From the NCBI RefSeq assembly GCF_018881905.1, contig NZ_JACVPM010000001.1:248001-312000 (forward strand): a stretch of DNA of 64,000 nucleotides, written 5' to 3'. The translations under genes and the position numbers were made by a program. The notes beneath the pieces were generated by a model. It was not told where the DNA came from. It saw only the letters and a program-made list of their open reading frames with translations, and ran no database searches. The stretch is from Polynucleobacter sp. MG-27-Goln-C1. GTDB taxonomy: Bacteria; Pseudomonadota; Gammaproteobacteria; Burkholderiales; Burkholderiaceae. Shown in pieces: positions 53,296 through 62,984 of this stretch; the stretch's first letter is position 1; every line of letters starts with the position of its first letter.

Positions 53296-53988
53296 ATGAG
53301 CGCTGCATACGTTATTGACCCACCAATCGTTCCATCCCTCCCTGTAGTGGGTGACACCCGTCGTTTTGCTGTGAACCGTATTTATTGCGTTGGTCGCAAC
53401 TATGCTGATCACGCGCGTGAGATGGGCCATGATCCTGATCGTGAGCCACCATTCTTTTTCATGAAGCCAGCCAATTCAATCGTAGCTGATGGCAAAGATA
53501 TGCAATATCCAAATCTATCGAATGATGTTCATCACGAAATCGAGATGGTCGTTGCTATCGGTAAAGGTGGCGTTAATATTCCAGCGGATAAAGCGCTAGA
53601 GCATGTTTATGGTTACGGTGTTGGTCTAGATATGACTCGTCGTGACCTACAGGGCGAAGCCAAGAAAATGGGGCGCCCTTGGGATACTGGTAAAGCCTTT
53701 GATCAATCCGCTCCTTGTGCGGCAATTACTCCAGCTGCTCAGTTCGGACATCCGAATAAGGGCGTGGTCAAGCTATTGGTTAATGGTGAAGTGCGTCAAG
53801 AGGGTAACTTAAACCAATTGATTTGGAATATTCCTGACACTATCGCTTACTTATCCACTTTGTTCACCCTCGAGCCAGGCGATTTGATTATGTCTGGCAC
53901 GCCTGCAGGTGTTGGCCCTGTGAAAAAAGGTGATGTACTTGAGGGAAGCGTCGAAGGTCTTACGCCACTCAAAATTAAGATTGTTTAA
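53296..53988 (+). CDS. FAH-fold fumarylpyruvate hydrolase-like protein
   Basis: A 230-residue FAH-fold enzyme. The conserved segments are RIYCVGRNYADHAREMG near residue 28, FFFMKPANSIV, and the metal-binding HHEIEMVVAIGKGG, followed by LEPGDLIMSGTPAGVGPV near the end. It most resembles fumarylpyruvate hydrolases and FAHD1-like oxaloacetate decarboxylases. Unlike the gene at 36185 it has no export signal. Confidence 0.9.
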   Translation: MSAAYVIDPPIVPSLPVVGDTRRFAVNRIYCVGRNYADHAREMGHDPDREPPFFFMKPANSIVADGKDMQYPNLSNDVHHEIEMVVAIGKGGVNIPADKALEHVYGYGVGLDMTRRDLQGEAKKMGRPWDTGKAFDQSAPCAAITPAAQFGHPNKGVVKLLVNGEVRQEGNLNQLIWNIPDTIAYLSTLFTLEPGDLIMSGTPAGVGPVKKGDVLEGSVEGLTPLKIKIV

Positions 53989-54011
53989 TACACGCAAACA
54001 GTCTTAAAAAA

Positions 54012-54785
54012 TTACTTGCCAATCCACTTTGGCGAGCGTCCTTCAAGGAAGGCATTAACCCCTTCTTTGAAGTCGACGCTGTTGTAGGTCTCTCTCATAA
54101 GTTCAGTGCAATCCGGTAAATTACTTTCCATTAAGCGAGCTAAAGTTACCTTACTTGCCTTCTGGGTAATTGGGGCAAGCGATGCCAATTTGATGGCTAA
54201 GGATTCAGTTGCTTGCGCAATATCCTCAGGAGTAGTAGTTTGATACAGGTAGCCTGAGTTCAGTAATTCGGGTGCCTTGATCAGTTCTGCAGTAAGCAAC
54301 ATCCGCTTCACCATCGGTACACCTAAGTGATTAGCAATCCAAGATAGATTGCTTGGCGATAAACAGTTACCTAAAGTTTTTGCGACTGGAATACCAAAGC
54401 GCGCATCATCGGTTGATATTCTGAAATCACATGCGGTGGCGATGAGTAAACCACTGCCAACCGCCAAGCCCTCGATTAGTGCAATGGTTGGAATAGGTAA
54501 GTGCTGCAAAGAGTGAAAAATCGCATCCACTGCAACTTCGTATGCTTCATTCTCTTGGAGATCTATAAATTGCTGGATGTCGCTACCGGATACAAAGGCT
54601 TTATCACCGGCACCCCTAAAAATCGCTACCCGGATTTCTGGTCTACTCGCCAAGTCATCGCAAAGACGTTTGAGTTCCTCATACATCGGCCAGGTCAAGG
54701 CATTGCGTGCGGCAGGATTATTAAATGTAATGCGGGCAATGGGCCCATCGAGCTGGAAGTCGATGCAGGGTGGGGTGGTGTTCAT
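54012..54785 (-). CDS. Enoyl-CoA hydratase/isomerase family protein
   Basis: A 257-residue crotonase-fold protein, beginning DGPIARITFNNPAARNALT and carrying the oxyanion-hole segment FRGAGDKAFVSGSDIQQF and later EGLAVGSGLLIATACDFRIS. The catalytic glutamates cannot be assigned by eye with certainty, so it may be a hydratase or an isomerase. It is convergent with the FAH gene and divergent from the DUF5993 gene. Confidence 0.88.
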   Translation of the reverse strand: MNTTPPCIDFQLDGPIARITFNNPAARNALTWPMYEELKRLCDDLASRPEIRVAIFRGAGDKAFVSGSDIQQFIDLQENEAYEVAVDAIFHSLQHLPIPTIALIEGLAVGSGLLIATACDFRISTDDARFGIPVAKTLGNCLSPSNLSWIANHLGVPMVKRMLLTAELIKAPELLNSGYLYQTTTPEDIAQATESLAIKLASLAPITQKASKVTLARLMESNLPDCTELMRETYNSVDFKEGVNAFLEGRSPKWIGK

Positions 54786-54860
54786 GACTGCATTCTATAC
54801 AAAAGACCCTTTAAACAGCTTGTTTTCAAGTTCTAGAACGACCTAGGATAGAATTCATTT

Positions 54861-55019
54861 ATGTACATGTTCCTACCTTTCCTGACAGCCTTTATCGGCC
54901 TTGTCCTTGTTTGGTTTGAGAAGCGTCTGGCTGGTTTAGTGATGCTTGCTATTACCCTTGGCATCCTCATGTTCTGGTTTCGCATTCATGCGACCGACCA
55001 TCTCAATATCAGTCTGTAA
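54861..55019 (+). CDS. DUF5993 small membrane protein, upstream of dsbB
   Basis: A 52-residue gene. It encodes MYMFLPFLTAFIGLVLVWF at the start, a short KRLAG turn, a second helix and a short polar end (RIHATDHLNISL). This matches the DUF5993 proteins, which occur just ahead of DsbB-like genes. The stop lies five bases before the dsbB ATG. It may help DsbB fold or form part of the complex, but the function is not known. Confidence 0.85.
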   Translation: MYMFLPFLTAFIGLVLVWFEKRLAGLVMLAITLGILMFWFRIHATDHLNISL

Positions 55020-55024
55020 CGAAC

Positions 55025-55588
55025 ATGAGTAAACATTCCCTTCCTTCATTAGCCGCCCTTGGCAATCAACTGGCTCTAGTTGCGATTATTGGCATGTTGT
55101 CTTATGCCTTTGTCGATCAACTCTATTTTGGTGAGTTACCTTGCCCGCTGTGCTTAATGCAGCGCATGGGTTTTGTCATCATCGGGTTTGCACTAGTTCT
55201 GAATATTCGTTTCGGTGCGCATTCTTCTCACTACGGTTGGGGTATCATCGGCGGCTTAACTGGGATGATGGTTTCCTTGCGCCAAGTTTTCCTGCACATT
55301 CTTCCGGGTGACAAAGGATTTGGAAAAACTTTTCTCGAGTTGCATTTTTATACTTGGGCATACGTAGGCTACGTTGGCTTGTTAGCTGGTCTTGCGATTC
55401 TTTTGATGTTGCCTAACCGTGATGTGCGCTCACGCTCGCTGTTTGCAAATACTTTAATCATTCTATTTATTGTTTTAGTCTTTGCTAACCTCGCTTCCAC
55501 GCTGTTGGAATGCGGCATTGGCCCTTGTGCTGATGATCCCGTTAAATATGACGGATGGATCTGGTTGCGCACTCGTTTTGGTTTTTAA
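55025..55588 (+). CDS. dsbB: Disulfide bond formation protein DsbB, C-terminal Cys pair
   Basis: A 187-residue membrane protein that reoxidises DsbA with quinone. CPLC (Cys40, Cys43) follows the first helix. In E. coli a second pair (Cys104/Cys130) lies in the loop before the last helix; here that loop has no cysteine, and the only other pair is CGIGPC (Cys163, Cys168) after a fifth helix. If the N-terminus is cytoplasmic, both pairs face the periplasm. It is coupled to DUF5993 upstream. Confidence 0.88.
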   Translation: MSKHSLPSLAALGNQLALVAIIGMLSYAFVDQLYFGELPCPLCLMQRMGFVIIGFALVLNIRFGAHSSHYGWGIIGGLTGMMVSLRQVFLHILPGDKGFGKTFLELHFYTWAYVGYVGLLAGLAILLMLPNRDVRSRSLFANTLIILFIVLVFANLASTLLECGIGPCADDPVKYDGWIWLRTRFGF

Positions 55589-55606
55589 GTTCGTGTGAGT
55601 GATGTC

Positions 55607-56605
55607 ATGCTGATCACCTCTAGGGTGGTTAAGGGTTTGGCGGTTCTACTGATTTGCTTGGGCTTTGCCAATACCGCTCAATCTCAAACTGCTAAAACCA
55701 ATACTGCTTGGCCTAAACAAGCGATTCGGATTGTGGTGACATTCACTCCTGGTGGAGCTCCCGATATTTTGGCGCGTGTACTGGCTGAGAGTTGGCAACA
55801 AAGTTTAGGTGTACCGGTCCTCGTAGAAAACCGCCCTGGCTATGGCGGCAATATCGGCGCCGATATTGTGGCAAAGAGTGAACCAGATGGCTACACACTC
55901 CTGATTGGTACGGTGGGTATCCATGCCATTAACGGCGCGCTCTATGACAAGATGTCTTTTCATCCGATTAATGATTTCACACCCATTAGTTTCTTGGCGA
56001 GCACGCCTAATGTATTGGTGGTCAATAAGAAGTTAGGCGTGAGTAATTTGCACGAACTGATTGAGCTGGCCAAAGCCAAACCCAATGAACTTACTTTTGG
56101 CTCTTCTGGTGTCGGCACTTCCTTGCACATGTCTGGCGAACTTTTTAAAGAAATGACTGGAGTACAGATTCGGCACATTCCCTATAAAGGCAGGGCTCAA
56201 TCTTTGCCGGATCTGATTAGTGGTCGGATTTCCATGCTCTTCGATAACCTCTCATCATCACTGCCTCTGATCAAGGCGGGTGAGGTGCAGGCTTTGGCAG
56301 TCACCACCTTAAAGCGCTCTCCAGCAGCTCCGGAGATTCCGACCATGGCAGAGCAAGGCTTGCCTGGATTTGAGGCAACATCTTGGTTCTCGCTCATGGC
56401 ACCCGCCAATCTGCCCCCATCCTTGCAAAAGCGCTTAAATACCTTGACTCGCCAAACCCTCAATCAGCCTGATGTTAGAAAAAAGTTGCTGGCTAGTGGT
56501 TTAGATCCTGCTCCAGGAAGCCCCCAAGAGCTTTCCAAGTTGATTCAAGCTGAGACCAATAAATGGGGTAGAGTGATTTACAAATCAGGCGCAAAATTAG
56601 AGTAA
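55607..56605 (+). CDS. Tripartite tricarboxylate transporter (Bug/TctC) binding protein
   Basis: A 332-residue secreted binding protein. After a signal sequence ending near AQSQT come WPKQAIRIVVTFTPGGAPD, VENRPGYGGNIGADI and the long ligand-binding domain. The ligand is unknown, and no membrane components are nearby. A GTG at 55595 is also possible; I prefer the ATG at 55607. It follows dsbB by 18 bases, so it may share its transcript. Confidence 0.9.
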   Translation: MLITSRVVKGLAVLLICLGFANTAQSQTAKTNTAWPKQAIRIVVTFTPGGAPDILARVLAESWQQSLGVPVLVENRPGYGGNIGADIVAKSEPDGYTLLIGTVGIHAINGALYDKMSFHPINDFTPISFLASTPNVLVVNKKLGVSNLHELIELAKAKPNELTFGSSGVGTSLHMSGELFKEMTGVQIRHIPYKGRAQSLPDLISGRISMLFDNLSSSLPLIKAGEVQALAVTTLKRSPAAPEIPTMAEQGLPGFEATSWFSLMAPANLPPSLQKRLNTLTRQTLNQPDVRKKLLASGLDPAPGSPQELSKLIQAETNKWGRVIYKSGAKLE

Positions 56606-56705
56606 TTAGTCTAAAAGCTGAAGTGATAAATATTCCAATAAAAGCCCAATTCTTGTCAGCCTGGATTTGGGTGAAGCGTTAAAGGTAGTAGGAGGCGACC
56701 AATTA

Positions 56706-57197
56706 ATGGGGTCCACTATGAAAACAAGCCAAAAGCAATACAACTCAGTTTTGTCTAAAGCGGTTCTGACGCTCTTTGCAGCAGCAGGTCTATTTACCCT
56801 TGCTCCGGTAGCGGCTCAAGCGGGTAATGTGGGCTGGGCTGTCTCTGTTGGGGGCGGTTACGGAGGCGGTTGGCGCCCAGCAGCTTACGGCCCTGGTTGG
56901 GGTGGTGGCTGGGGTCCAGGTTGGCGTGGCGGATATTACGGCGCTGGCTATGGCTATCCCTATGGGGCTGGCTACTATGCTCCACCCGTGGTTTATGCAA
57001 GTCCGCCGGTAGTTACTTATGCAGCGCCACAGCAGCCTATGGTTTTAGCTTCTCAACCTCAGCCTCCAGTTTGGTATTACTGTGAAGCGAGTGGGCAGTA
57101 TTTTCCATATGTACAAAGTTGCGCATCTGGATGGCAGACTCAGCCAGCAATGCCACCATCTGGCAATGTATCGACACGGCAACGTAGTCACAATTAA
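56706..57197 (+). CDS. Gly/Tyr-rich exported protein
   Basis: A 163-residue protein with a signal peptide and a Gly/Tyr/Pro-rich middle (GGGWRPAAYGPGWGGG), followed by a conserved C-terminal motif WYYCEASGQYFPYVQSCASG with two cysteines. The C-terminal motif is common in short exported proteins of proteobacteria, whose function is unknown. I choose ATG 56706 with AGGAGG at 56690-56695; ATG 56718 is the other candidate. Confidence 0.75.
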   Translation: MGSTMKTSQKQYNSVLSKAVLTLFAAAGLFTLAPVAAQAGNVGWAVSVGGGYGGGWRPAAYGPGWGGGWGPGWRGGYYGAGYGYPYGAGYYAPPVVYASPPVVTYAAPQQPMVLASQPQPPVWYYCEASGQYFPYVQSCASGWQTQPAMPPSGNVSTRQRSHN

Positions 57198-57223
57198 ATA
57201 GTTATCCGATTTAAGGAATCAAT

Positions 57224-57742
57224 ATGAAACGTACCGTACTGACATTGGCGCTCATCAGCTCTTTAGCTGCTTGCGTCTCTGCGCCAACGGGCCCAACTGT
57301 GGCAATCATGCCGCGTGAGGGCAAACCTTTTGAAGTCTTTCAGCAAGAAGATCAACAGTGTCGTGAGTTCGCTGCAAACGCGATTAAGGACACTAGTAAT
57401 GCAGCTCTTAAAGAGGGTGCAACTAGTGCAGCCATTGGCGCCGCTTTAGGTGCGGCTGCTGGTGCAGTGATTCAGGGTGGTAGTAGCCAGAATATTGGCA
57501 CTGGCGCAGGCATTGGTTTACTTGGTGGCGCCGCTTTAGGTGCCATGAACTCCTCCGGTAAGCAAAATCAGGGGCAGGTTCAATACAACATCGCTTATCA
57601 GCAGTGTATGTATTCCAAAGGCAATCAGGTACCTAGTTATCCAACTCAAAACTTTGGTGGCGGTGGCGGTAATAATAATGGATACAACATTCCCCAAGGC
57701 AAGCCATCAATGCCTCCAAATGGATTTAAACCTATTCAGTAA
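57224..57742 (+). CDS. Glycine-zipper lipoprotein
   Basis: A 172-residue exported lipoprotein with lipobox LAAC near residues 14-17. The middle carries a glycine-zipper run (AAIGAALGAAAGAVIQGG and GIGLLGGAALGAM), and the C-terminus is Gly/Asn/Pro-rich. Such proteins sit in the outer membrane. It follows the Gly/Tyr-rich gene by 26 bases, so the two may form an envelope operon. Confidence 0.85.
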   Translation: MKRTVLTLALISSLAACVSAPTGPTVAIMPREGKPFEVFQQEDQQCREFAANAIKDTSNAALKEGATSAAIGAALGAAAGAVIQGGSSQNIGTGAGIGLLGGAALGAMNSSGKQNQGQVQYNIAYQQCMYSKGNQVPSYPTQNFGGGGGNNNGYNIPQGKPSMPPNGFKPIQ

Positions 57743-57768
57743 ATCTAATTGCTGGAATTGAATCTCGA

Positions 57769-59160
57769 CTAAACCTCAACCGGCGGATGCGTTTTCTCAA
57801 AGCGCGCCGCTGTTTTTCTAAAGAGGTAGAGTAAAAGTAGTGCGGCTAATCCTAAGCTCATGCTGTTACCAGCCCAAAAGCCATTAGCGCCTTGTAAAAA
57901 CTCTGGTGTATTGCCAAAGACATTGAACCCCATCAAGTAGCCGCCACCCAAGCCTACACCCCACAGTGAGCCTGCGTAAATCAACATTGGCCAGAAGGCG
58001 ATGCGGTACGCGCGCAGAATAAATGCCGCAGTAATCTGCAAGGCATCAAACACTTGATAAAAAGCGATAAACAAAAATAGCGGAATCGAAAAGACTTTCA
58101 CTTCTGCCGGTGGATCATAGAGATCTAAAAGTTGAACCCGGAAAATCCATACCGCAATACCAATCGAAATACACAGAGTAGTTGTGAAGAAGACTGATGA
58201 CCAGCCAATCTCTTCAGCACGCTCCTGCTTGTTAGCTCCAATCGATTGAGAGACTAATGTCATCGTTGCAATAGATAGGGATAAGGGCACCATATAAATT
58301 ACCGTCCCCATATTAGCCACAATTTGGTGACCAGCTAGAGCAGTAGTACCAAGACGCGCAATGAAGAGCGACATAAAAGTAAATGATGTCACTTCAATCA
58401 AATAGCTAAAGCCGATGGGTGCACCCAATTTCAGTAAGGTCCAGATGCGATGCCAGTCTGGCCAACTAAAGCGCGCAAAGATCTTAAATGGCTTGTAGAA
58501 GCCATCGAAGAGCACAAAGCTGAGGGTGATGATGAGCCAAAACCAATTAATGATGACGGTAGCTACAGCACAACCTGGTCCACCCATGCCTTCAATGCCA
58601 AGCCCACCATAAATGAATAGTAGGTTGAGCGGCAGCTTTAAGCCCAAACCAATCAGTTGCACTACGGTAATTACTGCTGGTCTAGAAACAGCATTGTGCA
58701 GCGCCATCAGCACACGCATTGCCATGCTGGCAGGTAAACCAATGGCAAGAATATTGAGATACAACTTAGCCTTGCCTTCAATATCGGGTGTGACTTGAGA
58801 GATTTGCAGCAGATGATCCGCGTTGAGCAGAATGGCGCCACCCAATAAGGTGAGGCCCACCGCTAGCCAAGTAGCTTGACGTACTTCTTCACCGATCTCA
58901 CCAAAACGCTTAGCCCCAAAGAGTTGGCCAGCGATTGGGGCGAGGGCGGAGATTACACCAGTGAGACCAACATAAATACTAATAAAGATGGCGGATGCCA
59001 TTGCAAGTGCAGCTAAGTCGTCAGCGGAGTAGCGCGCTGTCATAGCGGTATCTAAAACGCCAAAGGTAATCACTGCCAGCTGACCAATCAACAATGGTCC
59101 AGCAAGTTTTAATAGGGAGGGGATGTCCTCGCGCAAACGCGATAACTTAAAGTGCAACAC
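57769..59160 (-). CDS. MATE family multidrug efflux transporter
   Basis: A 463-residue membrane protein with twelve predicted helices in two MatE halves, starting with LLKLAGPLLIGQLAVITFGV. NorM-like proteins export cationic drugs with sodium or protons. The gene starts three bases downstream of the GT39-like gene stop, so they are probably co-transcribed. Confidence 0.93.
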   Translation of the reverse strand: MLHFKLSRLREDIPSLLKLAGPLLIGQLAVITFGVLDTAMTARYSADDLAALAMASAIFISIYVGLTGVISALAPIAGQLFGAKRFGEIGEEVRQATWLAVGLTLLGGAILLNADHLLQISQVTPDIEGKAKLYLNILAIGLPASMAMRVLMALHNAVSRPAVITVVQLIGLGLKLPLNLLFIYGGLGIEGMGGPGCAVATVIINWFWLIITLSFVLFDGFYKPFKIFARFSWPDWHRIWTLLKLGAPIGFSYLIEVTSFTFMSLFIARLGTTALAGHQIVANMGTVIYMVPLSLSIATMTLVSQSIGANKQERAEEIGWSSVFFTTTLCISIGIAVWIFRVQLLDLYDPPAEVKVFSIPLFLFIAFYQVFDALQITAAFILRAYRIAFWPMLIYAGSLWGVGLGGGYLMGFNVFGNTPEFLQGANGFWAGNSMSLGLAALLLLYLFRKTAARFEKTHPPVEV

Positions 59161-59163
59161 GTA

Positions 59164-60891
59164 TTATTCTTTACCAGCAGGGGTAATTTGATAGAGGCGC
59201 AGACGCTCATCACGGTCAGATGCCCGGCGATCCTCCCAAAGCAATTCAATTTTCTTTTTATTGAGGCTAGCGTATGCCTTAGCTTCTAAAGAGTTATGGG
59301 TCAGCATGAGATTGCAGTTGGGATCATCACGCAAAGGTAGTTTGGTGAAGTAGCTAAATGAAGCTAGCTGTGCAGAACCCAGATTGCTGGTATCAATACA
59401 TCCTGGTGTGTTGGCAATAATTTGTACCAGACGATCAGAAACATATCGATAAGTCTTTGCATAATTAATCGTTGGCAACCAAAGTGTCATTAACAACACC
59501 CACATCAATGTAGTGCCAGATGCGGAGATGATGAGACAACGCCAGATTTCTTTTGGAGCGCGTGAAGTTCTCCAGCGCACAATTGCTAACCACACGCCAG
59601 TAATGATGAGGGCAATAACAAAACCAAAGTAGTCAAACTGCGCCTGAAAGCCCGGTAGGAGTCTCGCCAAATTGGCGGCAGTAGATTCTGGAAAGCCGGT
59701 TACTTTAGCGAACCAAATAATCCAAATAGCCAAAGCGATCATGGTGAAGCTAAACATCGCAAACCAATCGATGAAGCTAATGAGGCTACGCTTGAGAATC
59801 GGCAAACTAAACGCAGCAATGATCGACAAGCTGGGGATCAAAATGATGAGGTCATGTTCATTGGCTTCTAGTCTGAAAAGGACATAAATTAAGCAACCAA
59901 TAAACAAGCTAAGCGGAATGCAAAGGTGAGGAGCGCGCCATTGACCCGCTTCTTTGACCCGACCCCAATGGGCGAGGGAGATGATGGCTAATGGCCAAAC
60001 TGGCCAGGCATAAGCCCAGAAGTTGACGCTCAAAAATCCAAGGGATTCAATAGAAGGCGTTGCGCGCATCTCCGGCATATTGCGCCAGCCTTCTTCAGCG
60101 ATATGACGCCACTCTGGAGTCAGGTTACCCAAATACCAAAGCGCAGGCCAAATCGCAAAACCAATGAGGCCTAAAACCGTACTGGTCAAAGTCCAGCGAA
60201 AACGTAACTTCGCATTACTAGCAATGACTGCAATGATGGTGGAGCTGACGATGATGAGGCTGAGTGTGAGATTGCTCGAAAGCGCAACGATCGCAATGCC
60301 TAGGCCAGTCCATAAACCGCCTTGCCATGGTTTATCCAGGCCACGCACTGTGCCGTACAAAACAATACTGATGCCCATCAACTGAGCCATCATTGGTGTA
60401 GTCTCGTGTGCGCGTTGTGCAAGACCGACGCATGCCAAGAAAATCAATAGCGCACCATCGGCTAAGGTCATGCCATAGTTTTTACGACCTGGCTGACCAC
60501 CAACTGCTAAGACCATGGGTTGAACTTCTTGACGACGACCCAATAGATAAGTCGCGTACCAAATAGCCAATGCAGAGGCGAAGAAGCAAACAGCCGCATA
60601 AAGGCGCGCAGCATTAGCTGCTCCAATCAATGGACCAAATAGATCCATGAGGGTGGCGCCTAGCCAGTAAGGGAAAGGTGAGCCAAGCGAGATATCGCGC
60701 CCAGCTAGATGCGGAACAATCCAGTCGAGTGCTTTGCCATGTTGCAAAGTCCACATGCCACCAAAACCGATGGCATCTTCGTTCTTCCAGGGATCACGCG
60801 CAAATAGGCCGGCAAAACCATAGACCAAGGTCAACGCAAAAATAATGATGCGTGGGATGGAGGTGGTGGCGGCGGCGGTGAGTTTGACCAT
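59164..60891 (-). CDS. GT39/ArnT-like integral membrane glycosyltransferase
   Basis: A 575-residue membrane protein with about 12 helices. The conserved start FARDPWKNEDAIGFGG, near residue 30, contains an acidic pair like that of family 39 (ArnT/PMT) enzymes, which transfer sugars from lipid carriers. The C-terminal soluble part has a CIDTSNLGSAQ segment. The substrate is unknown. It lies just downstream of the rpmE2 terminator. Confidence 0.8.
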   Translation of the reverse strand: MVKLTAAATTSIPRIIIFALTLVYGFAGLFARDPWKNEDAIGFGGMWTLQHGKALDWIVPHLAGRDISLGSPFPYWLGATLMDLFGPLIGAANAARLYAAVCFFASALAIWYATYLLGRRQEVQPMVLAVGGQPGRKNYGMTLADGALLIFLACVGLAQRAHETTPMMAQLMGISIVLYGTVRGLDKPWQGGLWTGLGIAIVALSSNLTLSLIIVSSTIIAVIASNAKLRFRWTLTSTVLGLIGFAIWPALWYLGNLTPEWRHIAEEGWRNMPEMRATPSIESLGFLSVNFWAYAWPVWPLAIISLAHWGRVKEAGQWRAPHLCIPLSLFIGCLIYVLFRLEANEHDLIILIPSLSIIAAFSLPILKRSLISFIDWFAMFSFTMIALAIWIIWFAKVTGFPESTAANLARLLPGFQAQFDYFGFVIALIITGVWLAIVRWRTSRAPKEIWRCLIISASGTTLMWVLLMTLWLPTINYAKTYRYVSDRLVQIIANTPGCIDTSNLGSAQLASFSYFTKLPLRDDPNCNLMLTHNSLEAKAYASLNKKKIELLWEDRRASDRDERLRLYQITPAGKE

Positions 60892-60903
60892 AAAAAACTA
60901 GCA

Positions 60904-60930
60904 ATAAAAAAGGCAGCAAACGCTGCCTTG
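60904..60930 (-). terminator. Terminator after rpmE2
   Basis: On the minus strand AAGGCAGC and GCTGCCTT form an 8-bp stem with a GTTT loop, followed by TTTTATT. It separates rpmE2 from the downstream membrane-protein gene. Confidence 0.85.
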
Positions 60931-60995
60931 ATTATCTCGCAGGGGAGGGTGAATAGTGAATATCCAAACCCCAGCCCCTTTGTAGAGTAAGCCTA

Positions 60996-61340
60996 TTACT
61001 TCTTCTTAGCTGGCTTTTCAGCAGCTTTAGCTTCTGCAGCAGCAGCTTTTTTCTCAGCTGTTTTTGCAGCGCCATCGCCAGTTGCTTTAGCAACAGCTTT
61101 AGTACCGAATTTCTGACGGAATTTCTCAACACGACCGGCAGTATCCATAATCTTCTGGGTACCAGTGTAGAAAGGGTGTGACTCAGATGAAGTCTCGATC
61201 TTGGCCAATGGATATTCATTGCCATCTTCCCACTTGATTGTCTCTTTAGTAGACATAGTGGAGCGAGTCTTGAAGCTGAAGTTATTAGAAACGTCTACAA
61301 AGACGATTTCACGATATTCGGGGTGAATGCCAGGTTTCAT
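60996..61340 (-). CDS. rpmE2: 50S ribosomal protein L31 type B with Ala/Lys tail
   Basis: A 114-residue type B L31, with [20 protein letters not shown] at the start and [13 protein letters not shown] in the middle. The zinc cysteines of type A are absent. The first 80 residues are the usual protein, and the remaining 30 or so are an Ala/Lys-rich extension. Type B L31 often replaces the zinc form when zinc is low, but here it is beside rho as in other Burkholderiales. Confidence 0.93.
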   Translation of the reverse strand: MKPGIHPEYREIVFVDVSNNFSFKTRSTMSTKETIKWEDGNEYPLAKIETSSESHPFYTGTQKIMDTAGRVEKFRQKFGTKAVAKATGDGAAKTAEKKAAAAEAKAAEKPAKKK

Positions 61341-61486
61341 TATTAAGTCCTATTAGCAGGCAGCCGTTCGGGTCCTAAGACCTAAATACTTACCCAAGTT
61401 AAATGCAAATTATTAAAGCGGTAAAGGCGAAATTATGCCATGAAATCAACAACAAAGCGCACTTTTACCGTCTCTGAGAGTCTAAA

Positions 61487-62749
61487 TTAGCCACCCTTAC
61501 GCATTAAATCGAAGAATTCACCATTATTTTTGGTGGATTTGAGCTTATCAACGATAAAGTTCATCGCCTCGATATCGTCCATATCGGCCAATAATTTACG
61601 TAAAACCCAGATTTTCTGGAGGTTTTCAGCTTTAACCAGTAACTCTTCACGGCGGGTGCCGGACTTGTTGAGGTTAATCGATGGGTAAACGCGACGCTCA
61701 GCCAAGCGACGCTCAAGGTGAACTTCCATATTGCCGGTACCTTTGAACTCTTCGTAGATGAGGTCATCCATACGGCTACCAGTCTCAATCAAGGCAGTAG
61801 CGATGATGGTGAGTGAGCCACCTTCTTCAACGTTACGCGCAGCACCGAAGAAACGTTTTGGGCGTTGCAATGCGTTTGCATCAACACCACCAGAAAGTAC
61901 TTTTCCAGATGAAGGGATAACAGTGTTGTAAGCACGAGCAAGACGGGTAATCGAGTCAAGCAAGATGATGACGTCTTTTTTCATCTCAACTAAGCGCTTA
62001 GCCTTTTCAATCACCATCTCGGCAACTTGCACGTGACGCACAGCTGGCTCATCAAATGTAGAGGCAACGACTTCACCGCGTACAGAGCGCTGCATTTCAG
62101 TAACTTCTTCAGGACGCTCATCAACCAACAGCACGATCAAGATCGCATCTGGATTGTTCGCAGAAATCGCATGAGCGATGTGCTGCATCATCACGGTCTT
62201 ACCGGATTTAGGTGAAGACACGATCAAGCCACGCTGGCCATAGCCAATCGGGGAGATCATGTCGATGATGCGGCCAGTTAAATTCTCTTCAGCTTTGATG
62301 TCGCGCTCTAACTGAATGACGCGATTCGGATGCAAAGGCGTTAAGTTTTCGAACATGATGCGGTTCTTCAAGGCCTCAGGAGCCAAACCGTTGATCTTGT
62401 CTACCTTAACCAATGCAAAGTAACGCTCGCCATCTTTAGGGGTGCGAACCTCACCTTCAACGCTGTCACCAGTGTGCAGGTTGAAGCGGCGGATCTGTGC
62501 AGGGGAGATATAGATGTCATCCGGAGAGGCCATGTAAGAGGCATCTGGTGAGCGCAAGAAACCAAAGCCATCAGGCAATACTTCCAAAGTACCGTCACCG
62601 AAAACAGATTCACCTTCCTTGGCGCGCTTCTTGAGGATGGCAAACATCAACTCTTGTTTGCGCATACGTTGTGTATTTTCAATCTCCAGGCTGGCTGCCA
62701 TTTCAAGCAGAGCGGATACGTGGAGTACTTTGAGTTCAGATAATTGCAT
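61487..62749 (-). CDS. rho: Transcription termination factor Rho
   Basis: A 420-residue hexameric helicase. The N-terminal Rho_N and cold-shock domains include GFGFLRSPD, and the ATPase has [16 protein letters not shown] as the P-loop (near residue 175) and [14 protein letters not shown]. Length and motifs match E. coli Rho. It lies upstream of rpmE2 and downstream of trxA on the same strand. Confidence 0.97.
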   Translation of the reverse strand: MQLSELKVLHVSALLEMAASLEIENTQRMRKQELMFAILKKRAKEGESVFGDGTLEVLPDGFGFLRSPDASYMASPDDIYISPAQIRRFNLHTGDSVEGEVRTPKDGERYFALVKVDKINGLAPEALKNRIMFENLTPLHPNRVIQLERDIKAEENLTGRIIDMISPIGYGQRGLIVSSPKSGKTVMMQHIAHAISANNPDAILIVLLVDERPEEVTEMQRSVRGEVVASTFDEPAVRHVQVAEMVIEKAKRLVEMKKDVIILLDSITRLARAYNTVIPSSGKVLSGGVDANALQRPKRFFGAARNVEEGGSLTIIATALIETGSRMDDLIYEEFKGTGNMEVHLERRLAERRVYPSINLNKSGTRREELLVKAENLQKIWVLRKLLADMDDIEAMNFIVDKLKSTKNNGEFFDLMRKGG

Positions 62750-62939
62750 GTGGTTCTCGGGTGTAGATAAGGATGTAGATGTGTTTTGGGGTATCGCTGT
62801 CTAGATGGACATCAGACAGATTGGAAAAACAGAATTTTGGGGAGTTTGCTAAAAAAGAAGGGGAGGGAAAATTGCTGGGAATATTGCCGAAGATCGGGGC
62901 ACTGAAAGTGCGTTGAAATAGATACTACACTAAAAACAG

Positions 62940-62972
62940 CTAAAAACCACAGGCTCACCCAGTGAACCTGTG
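62940..62972 (-). terminator. Terminator after trxA
   Basis: On the minus strand CACAGGTTCAC and GTGAGCCTGTG form an 11-bp stem with one G-U pair and a TGG loop, followed by GTTTTT. It ends the trxA transcript, so rho (start 62749) must have its own promoter in the 200 bases between. Confidence 0.88.
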
Positions 62973-62984
62973 ATCAAGGACTAT

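Noticed and set aside
60932..61225. 97-codon open frame on the minus strand
   Set aside because: Shifted frame of rpmE2; the Leu/Lys-rich product arises from the Ala/Lys tail read in another frame.
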